Shown here: piece by piece, positions 59,337 to 64,000 of the stretch
Position numbering within the stretch: position 1 is the first letter of the stretch
Layout: the number at the start of each line of letters is the position of its first letter
Assembly: GCF_009831625.1 (NCBI RefSeq)
Contig: NZ_WUUS01000004.1
Span: forward strand, 139,743 to 203,742
DNA: 64,000 nucleotides
Direction: 5' to 3'
From: Halobaculum saliterrae
GTDB taxonomy: Archaea; Halobacteriota; Halobacteria; Halobacteriales; Haloferacaceae
Made by a program: the position numbers and the translations under genes
The notes under the pieces: model-generated
Told to the model about the DNA's origin: nothing
Database searches by the model: none
Seen by the model: the letters and a program-made list of their open reading frames with translations, nothing else

Positions 59337-59818
59337 GCGTCGGACAGCGGGTCACCTCCGACCACCAGCTCGCCCGGCTCCTCCAGATCGGCGTGGTGCT
59401 CGAGGAGGTCGTGGAGGCCCGATCGACTCAGCACCACCGCGAGATGGACAACGACGTCGACGCCGAGCTCGGGGCGCTGTTGCGCCACGCGGCCGAGGAG
59501 TCGGCCGACCACCGCGACCGGCTCGAGGACCTCATCGGCGAACTCGACGCCGAGTCCGTCTCCTACGAGGAGATCGAGGCGCTCGTCGAAGCGCAGTACG
59601 GCAACACGAAGCCCGAGGACTTCGACGGCGTGCTGTACGACCAGCTGTGTAACGAGGAGACCGCGTACAAGTTCTACGACGACCTCATCGAGGCGATCGA
59701 GGGGAGCGACTCGACGTTCTCCGTCGACCGCGACCGGGTGCTCGACACGCTCCGGGGGATCCGCGCGGAGGAGGAGGAGGGCGTCGAGGAGGTAACGGCG
59801 ATCATGGAGCGTCGATAA
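59333..59818 (+). CDS. ferritin-like four-helix protein paired with SirR
   Basis: 161 residues from GTG 59333. A four-helix bundle is predicted with RLLQIGVVLEEVVEARSTQHH, EESADHRDRLEDLI and LYDQLCNEETAYKFYDDLIEAI, giving a di-metal-like set of Glu and His residues; the exact ligand pairing cannot be seen. The family is found upstream of metal-dependent regulators in haloarchaea. It ends two bases before the sirR ATG, so the two are co-transcribed and the protein may bind iron or manganese, or act as a sensor for SirR. No Tat signal, hence cytoplasmic. Confidence 0.8.
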   Translation: MSVGQRVTSDHQLARLLQIGVVLEEVVEARSTQHHREMDNDVDAELGALLRHAAEESADHRDRLEDLIGELDAESVSYEEIEALVEAQYGNTKPEDFDGVLYDQLCNEETAYKFYDDLIEAIEGSDSTFSVDRDRVLDTLRGIRAEEEEGVEEVTAIMERR

Positions 59819-59820
59819 CG

Positions 59821-60258
59821 ATGAACACGGCAGACCAGTATCTGAAGGCCATCTACCTCGTTCAGGAGACGGAGGACGGCCCCGCCTCGACGGGCGCGGT
59901 CGCGGACGCGCTCGACGTGAGCCCCGCCTCCGCCAACGAGATGATCGGCAAACTCGAGGAGCGCGACCTCGCCGAACACGAGAAGTACAAGGGCGTCTCG
60001 CTCACCGACGAGGGGATCGTTCGGGCCCGCGAGGCGCTGTCGAACTACTGCATCATCGAGCGGTTCCTCGCGAACGTGCTCGAGGTCGAGGAGTTCCGCG
60101 CGGAGGCGCGCTCGCTGGAGGCGGTCATCGACGACACCGTCGCCGAGCGCCTCGACACCATCATCGACCGCTCCTCGGAGTGTCCGGACTGCTTCGACGC
60201 CGAGACGGACGCCTGCAAGTACCTCGCGGAGGTCGAGTCGGAGAACCCGGCCGACTGA
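59821..60258 (+). CDS. sirR: DtxR-family metal-dependent regulator SirR
   Basis: 145 residues. Winged helix (about 3-65) with STGAVADALDVSPASANEMIGKLEERDL, then the dimerisation and metal-binding domain (about 66-145): YCIIERFLANVLEVEEFRAEA, VAERLDTII and a Cys-rich C-terminus CPDCFDAETDACKYL. DtxR/SirR proteins bind Fe2+ or Mn2+ and repress uptake genes. The CPDC...C cluster in place of an SH3-like domain is seen in haloarchaeal members. ATG 59821 is two bases after the stop of the ferritin-like protein. Confidence 0.93.
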   Translation: MNTADQYLKAIYLVQETEDGPASTGAVADALDVSPASANEMIGKLEERDLAEHEKYKGVSLTDEGIVRAREALSNYCIIERFLANVLEVEEFRAEARSLEAVIDDTVAERLDTIIDRSSECPDCFDAETDACKYLAEVESENPAD

Positions 60259-60346
60259 CCGGGTATCGTCGTCGTTCTGTTCGAAGAGCGGCCCGTCGCA
60301 ACCACCCGCCAGAGTTACCCGTTTCCCCTCGGTAGACGGGTCCCAC

Positions 60347-60496
60347 ATGGGTGCTGGTGTGACCGATCGGATCAAGTCGCTCGTGGGGGCGGGCGCCGAC
60401 GATCCCGATTTCGAGTGCGGGGGGTGTGGGCGCGGATTCGAGGCGAACAGGCAGCAGTGCCCCGACTGCGACGGGTTCGACATTCGACGGGCGTGA
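60347..60496 (+). CDS. 49-residue zinc-ribbon peptide
   Basis: 49 residues from ATG 60347: a short amphipathic start (VTDRIKSLVGAGADDPDF), then CGGCG and CPDC, two Cys knuckles 14 to 15 residues apart (FECGGCGRGFEANRQQCPDCDGF). This is a treble-clef or rubredoxin-like zinc ribbon of the CPxCG class common in haloarchaea, where several such peptides affect swarming or stress responses. A ttacccg element lies about 32 bases before the ATG. It precedes the tRNA gene. Confidence 0.75.
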   Translation: MGAGVTDRIKSLVGAGADDPDFECGGCGRGFEANRQQCPDCDGFDIRRA

Positions 60497-60544
60497 CCGG
60501 TGGCCGGGAACGATGGGGTCGGTCCGACCAGTGCGGAAGGCAAT

Positions 60545-60553
60545 CCTATTGTA
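60545..60553 (+). promoter_or_regulatory. TATA element of the tRNA-Gln gene
   Basis: cctattgta is centred about 31 bases before the first base of the mature tRNA. Confidence 0.5.
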
Positions 60554-60579
60554 CGTCGGTCCAGTACGGCCGAACGCGC

Positions 60580-60652
60580 AGTCCCGTGGTGTAGTGGCCA
60601 ATCATGAGGGCCTTTGGAGCCTTCGACGGCGGTTCGAATCCGCCCGGGACTA
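60580..60652 (+). tRNA. tRNA-Gln, anticodon UUG
   Basis: A complete cloverleaf: acceptor AGTCCCG pairs with CGGGACT (60645-60651) followed by discriminator A. The D arm contains GTAGTGG. Anticodon stem AGGGC/GCCTT encloses loop CTTTGGA with anticodon TTG. T arm GGCGG-TTCGAAT-CCGCC is perfect. The 3' CCA is not encoded. It marks the boundary between core sequence and the lower-GC region to the right. Confidence 0.93.
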
Positions 60653-60779
60653 TACAGCGGCGCTTTAGCATCCTTCATCTGTTGACTGTTGTTGAGCAGC
60701 AAGGGGGCCCCTCGTCTGTGGGTTGATCTAAGTAGTATGTGGCACGAACCACACCGAAGCCGACAGAGGTGTACCGGCG

Positions 60780-60944
60780 ATGAATCGCGGCACCGACCCA
60801 CGAGTGACCGGGCCGCATGCCTTTCTGATCTCGAATGGTACCAGACTGGTCTGGCGGTGTGAGATCTGCGGATACGAGTCCGCCGACCCCGCACTTCGCT
60901 TGGGCTGTCCTGAGTGCAACCGTCAAGTCGGGTGGTGGCCATGA
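60780..60944 (+). CDS. 54-residue zinc-ribbon peptide at the island edge
   Basis: 54 residues from ATG 60780: N-terminus HAFLISNGTRLVWRCEICGYESADPALRLGCPECNRQVGWW. CEIC and CPEC give four zinc ligands in a compact ribbon. It is the first gene after tRNA-Gln; its last four bases (ATGA) overlap the ATG of the next gene. A gatctaagtag element about 50 bases upstream may be the promoter. Function unknown; similar peptides serve as DNA- or protein-binding modules. Confidence 0.6.
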   Translation: MNRGTDPRVTGPHAFLISNGTRLVWRCEICGYESADPALRLGCPECNRQVGWWP

Positions 60945-61195
60945 CCGACAGGCAGCGATTCCCGGAGCCACTCGCTTCAATCGTCGTCTGGAGTGCGATA
61001 ATGAGTCGCGCGAAACGTGAAAAGTACAAGCAGGGAGTATTAGTTGTCGATGTCCTCGACAAAGCAGAGGAAATCGGGGTAGCGCGTCACCGCGCAGCAG
61101 ATATTCTCGTCGAGTGGGTTAGCGAGGGGAAAGTCGAGAAATCCGAAGACAGGAACCGTATCGACTGGTCGAGTAATGGACAGTCGATAACGTAG
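60941..61195 (+). CDS. 84-residue small protein, possible winged helix
   Basis: 84 residues from ATG 60941, which overlaps the upstream stop codon by four bases. The middle (RAKREKYKQGVLVVDVLDKAEEIGVARHRAADILVEWVSEGKVEKSEDRNRIDW) can be read as helix-turn-helix plus wing. It is basic in the first part, unlike core proteins. It lies between the zinc-ribbon peptide and hsdM, so it could regulate the restriction system, but I recognise no family. Confidence 0.6.
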   Translation: MTDRQRFPEPLASIVVWSAIMSRAKREKYKQGVLVVDVLDKAEEIGVARHRAADILVEWVSEGKVEKSEDRNRIDWSSNGQSIT

Positions 61196-61283
61196 CGACG
61201 TCCTCGCTCCCACTTCGCCACCATCGTCTTTCTTGCAGGGGTCTGTATCGTTGGCTCGCCGTCAGCGGATCTCCGACGCTGGT

Positions 61284-61292
61284 GTTATTACA
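61284..61292 (+). promoter_or_regulatory. TATA element of hsdM
   Basis: gttattaca is centred about 26 bases before ATG 61314, at leaderless spacing; this favours 61314 over the in-frame start at 61233. Confidence 0.55.
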
Positions 61293-61313
61293 TCGGAAGG
61301 GTATCGCTGTCCT

Positions 61314-62873
61314 ATGGCTGAACAAGACCAGGCGACGCTGCCTGGAACGGAGCCGGATCTACTCACTCTCGATATACTCGAAAACCATCTGTGGGCAGCC
61401 GCAGACAAGCTGCGCGGGAGCATCGACTCGGCCGACTACAAGAACTACATCTTCGGGCTGCTCTTCCTCAAGCGCGCCAACGACCGCTTCGAGGAGGAGA
61501 CAGAAGAAGTCGCTGAGGAACTCGGGATCGACGTTGAGACGGCCAGGGACGACCGGGACCTCCACGAGGAGTTCTGGATCCCGGAGCGCGCCCGCTGGGA
61601 CCACATCAAGGCACAGGAGACGGACGTCGGCGCGGCGCTGAACAAGGCGCTCGCGGCGGTCGAAGACGAGAACGACCCGATCGCCGACCGCGTGCTCACC
61701 ACAGTCGATTTCAACGACAAAGAGCGGTTGCCCGATTCACTGCTATCCGATCTCGTCTCGCACTTCTCGAAGCACCGCTATCGGAACGAGGATCTCGAAG
61801 ATCCCGACATCTTCGGACGGGCCTACGAGTACCTCATTCGCGAGTTCGCCGACGACGCCGGGAAGAAAGGCGGCGAGTTCTACACGCCGCGTGAGGTCGT
61901 CCGACTGATCGTCAAGTGCGTCAACCCGGAACCGGGCCATCGTGTCTACGACCCCTGCTGTGGCTCCGGCGGGATGCTCATCTACTCCGCCGAGCACATC
62001 CGTGAGTTGGGCGGCGACATGGAAGACATCTCGCTGTATGGTCAGGAGAAGAACCTGAATACGTGGGCCATCGGCCAGATGAACGTCCTGCTCCACGAAC
62101 TATACGACGCCAAGGTCGAGAAGGGTGACACCATCACCGACCCGAAGCGCGTCACTAAGCACGACGAGCTGGAGGTGTTCGACCGGGTCATCGCGAACCC
62201 GATGTGGAACCAGAAGGAGTGGAACAAGGACTGGGTGCAGGACAACGAACCGTACAACCGCTTCCCGTACGGGCTTCCGCCGTCGAACCGTGGTGACTGG
62301 GCGTGGATTCAGCTCATGATCGCGTCGCTCAACGAGACTGGAAAGGCTGGTGTCGTGATGGACAATGGCGTGCTGTTCCGCTCGCGCTCGGAAAAGAAGA
62401 TCCGCAAGCCGATTCTGGAGAACGATCTCGTTGAGGCCGTGATCGCACTTCCGGAGAACCTCTTCTACAACACTTCGTCGCCCGGCTGCATCCTGATCCT
62501 GAACAAGAACAAGCCCGAGGAACGCGAGGGGAAAGTTCACTTCATCTATGCCGAGGACCAGACGCTTCGCGAGTCGAGCGTGCAGGTGTTCAAAGAACTC
62601 TCGAACCAGAACCAGCTGACCGATGAGGGCGTCGAGTACATCTCCGAGACGTTCCGTACTGGGCGTAAGGAGGATCACCACAGTCGGCTCGTCGATCTGG
62701 AAGAGATCGAAGAGAACGACTGGAACCTGAACGTGCCGCGGTATATCGATACAACCGAACCTCAAGAGCCGGTCGACGTGAGCCAGAAGCTACGGGAACT
62801 CGACAAACTGGCTGAACAGCGGCGTAAGACCAACAAGGAATTGCAGCGGTACATGGAGGAGTTGGAGTACTAA
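61314..62873 (+). CDS. hsdM: type I restriction-modification DNA methyltransferase subunit HsdM
   Basis: 519 residues from ATG 61314. An N-terminal helical domain (about 1-150) is followed by an adenine N6-methyltransferase: AdoMet motif I YDPCCGSGG (212-220), an LYGQEKN strand, and motif IV read as NPMW (295-298) in place of the common NPPF/Y. GEFYTPREVVRLIV is the HsdM hallmark before motif I, and a C-terminal coiled helix ends the protein. It methylates adenine in the sequence chosen by HsdS. The stop overlaps the hsdS ATG by one base. Confidence 0.96.
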   Translation: MAEQDQATLPGTEPDLLTLDILENHLWAAADKLRGSIDSADYKNYIFGLLFLKRANDRFEEETEEVAEELGIDVETARDDRDLHEEFWIPERARWDHIKAQETDVGAALNKALAAVEDENDPIADRVLTTVDFNDKERLPDSLLSDLVSHFSKHRYRNEDLEDPDIFGRAYEYLIREFADDAGKKGGEFYTPREVVRLIVKCVNPEPGHRVYDPCCGSGGMLIYSAEHIRELGGDMEDISLYGQEKNLNTWAIGQMNVLLHELYDAKVEKGDTITDPKRVTKHDELEVFDRVIANPMWNQKEWNKDWVQDNEPYNRFPYGLPPSNRGDWAWIQLMIASLNETGKAGVVMDNGVLFRSRSEKKIRKPILENDLVEAVIALPENLFYNTSSPGCILILNKNKPEEREGKVHFIYAEDQTLRESSVQVFKELSNQNQLTDEGVEYISETFRTGRKEDHHSRLVDLEEIEENDWNLNVPRYIDTTEPQEPVDVSQKLRELDKLAEQRRKTNKELQRYMEELEY

Positions 62874-64000
62874 TGAGTGAATCGTCTAAACTCTCGAAGC
62901 ATAGTGAGGAGGGCAAAAGGGTCAAGATGGGACCTCGAACCCTCATTATTCCGGAGGACTGGGAGGACGTAGCGTTCGAGGATGCCATTGAACTGAATCC
63001 AAGCTACGACAAGCCCGATCGCGAGTCATTTGCATTCCTCCCGATGGACGCAGTAGATGAGGACAAGCAAACAATCGAGTACTGGATGGAACGCGAAAGG
63101 GACGACTGTACGTCAACGTGGTTCACGAACGGCGATACCGTCTACCCGAAAATCACGCCCTGTACCGAGAACGGGAAAATCGCACTCATCGAGGGGGTGG
63201 AGACGGAGTTCGGTTCCGGTTCCACCGAGTTTCTGGTTTTTCACCCCCGAGAGGGCATAACTGATGATCGGTTCGTATACTACCTTTCGAACCTTCCGGA
63301 TTTCCGTGCAGTAACAATTTCTCTCATGGAGGGGTCGACGGGTCGTCAACGGGTGCCGAGTGACGTTTTCGAGGGGGGAATACATATTCCACTTCCGTCG
63401 CTTGCCGAACAGCGCCACCTCGCTGATATTCTCTCAACAGTTGACGAGCAGATTCAACAGACAGCTGAAATAATCGAAAAGCGGGATGAACTGCTCACAG
63501 GACTGAAACAGGATCTCCTGCTCGGTCGCAGTGGAACTGATCAACAGGAAATCCAGATGGGTCCGAAATCAGTATGGATTGATTCGAGTTGGGATGTATC
63601 GAAACTTGGCGACGTAGGGCACGACGGCGAGAAGTCGTTCGTTGATGGTGACTGGGTAGAGAGTGATGATATGGTTGCCGACGGTCCATACCAACTTATT
63701 CAACTGGGGAATATTGGAATTGGAGAATTCAAGGGAGAATGCGATAAGTTCGTCTCTGAAGGATTCTTTCAGGAAAATAACTGCACACTCGTTGAAAAGG
63801 GAGACCTCCTTATTTCACGGCTCGCCGACCCAGTCCTCCGCACAATTGAGGTTCCGGAGTTTGAAAAGAAATCTATCACTGCTGTAGATATCGTCGTCGC
63901 AAAAGTAGACGAGTCGGCGTGGGACAAACGCTATCTAAGATTCTTGCTGAATTCAAAAGTGATGAGCGATGTCGGTGGAGCGCTGGCTACCGGTTCAACG
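62873..64000 (+). CDS. hsdS: type I specificity subunit HsdS, 3' end outside window
   Basis: 376 codons are visible, open to the edge. The first target-recognition domain (about 1-170) is followed by a conserved helical spacer (LPSLAEQRHLADILSTVDEQ, then QQTAEIIEKRDELLTGLKQDLL; about 178-222) and the start of the second target-recognition domain. HsdS chooses the bipartite recognition sequence. The DNA is distinctly poorer in GC (near 50 percent) than the core. ATG 62873 overlaps the hsdM stop codon (TAATG). No hsdR nuclease gene is in the window; it may be to the right. Confidence 0.93.
   Translation, partial: MSESSKLSKHSEEGKRVKMGPRTLIIPEDWEDVAFEDAIELNPSYDKPDRESFAFLPMDAVDEDKQTIEYWMERERDDCTSTWFTNGDTVYPKITPCTENGKIALIEGVETEFGSGSTEFLVFHPREGITDDRFVYYLSNLPDFRAVTISLMEGSTGRQRVPSDVFEGGIHIPLPSLAEQRHLADILSTVDEQIQQTAEIIEKRDELLTGLKQDLLLGRSGTDQQEIQMGPKSVWIDSSWDVSKLGDVGHDGEKSFVDGDWVESDDMVADGPYQLIQLGNIGIGEFKGECDKFVSEGFFQENNCTLVEKGDLLISRLADPVLRTIEVPEFEKKSITAVDIVVAKVDESAWDKRYLRFLLNSKVMSDVGGALATGST

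Overview
This is a high-GC (roughly 70 percent) chromosomal segment of a haloarchaeon (class Halobacteria). Three things point there. The proteins are strongly acidic (Asp/Glu/Val/Ala-rich). The housekeeping genes are archaeal: RPA, family-B DNA polymerase, archaeal DnaG, Mre11-Rad50, aIF2-alpha, Nop10, ribosomal proteins S27e and L44e, and geranylgeranyl reductase. Most genes have a TATA-like element 26 to 35 bases before the start codon and little or no leader, the leaderless style usual in this class. Genus cannot be fixed from the sequence alone; Haloferacales is a guess.

Layout. 1-5.9 kb: a lipid/acyl-CoA catabolic cluster with an APH-type phosphotransferase divergent from an ACAD10/11-type acyl-CoA dehydrogenase, then an alpha/beta hydrolase, a second acyl-CoA dehydrogenase and a short-chain dehydrogenase. 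6-9 kb: a small membrane peptide, a MarR-like regulator, a DsbA/FrnE-like oxidoreductase and two membrane proteins. 9.2-12 kb: mutS. 12-16.9 kb: a Tat-exported protein with two duplicated ferritin-like domains, a PAS-PAS histidine kinase, and a thioredoxin-fold lipoprotein overlapping a CAAC-bearing membrane protein. 17-21 kb: the rpa1-rpap1-phosphoesterase operon. 21-27 kb: a coiled-coil protein with a long leader, SppA, RidA, a DUF373 protein, a membrane protein and an aldo/keto reductase. 27-29.7 kb: the archaeal cluster L44e-S27e-aIF2a-Nop10 with a PAC2-family protein. 29.8-41 kb: geranylgeranyl reductase, a second DUF373 protein, gpmI, dnaG, a winged-helix regulator, the stomatin/NfeD pair and pyruvate kinase. 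41-49.6 kb: an AglD-like glycosyltransferase, a DUF84 NTPase, the mre11-rad50 operon and small haloarchaeal proteins. 49.8-52.6 kb: polB without inteins. 52.7-56.4 kb: sufCBD. 56.4-60.5 kb: a saccharopine-dehydrogenase-like protein, an MFS transporter, a ferritin-like protein with the metal regulator SirR, and a zinc-ribbon peptide.

At 60,580 lies a tRNA-Gln(UUG). Right after it gene content and base composition change: two overlapping small genes (zinc ribbon, DNA-binding-like) and then hsdM and hsdS of a type I restriction-modification system running off the right edge. This looks like the left end of an island inserted at the tRNA gene. Everything left of the tRNA looks like core genome.

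The observations most worth following are: the split ACAD10/11-like phosphotransferase plus dehydrogenase module; a perfect 12-bp hairpin covering the rpap1 start with a five-codon ORF in its loop; three LGEF repeats in the acidic RPAP linker; the CAAC membrane protein paired with a thioredoxin-fold lipoprotein; palindromes and a long leader before the coiled-coil gene; a palindrome between sufC and sufB; a 20-codon ORF ahead of the ferritin-like/sirR pair; and the two-gene cassette at the island edge.
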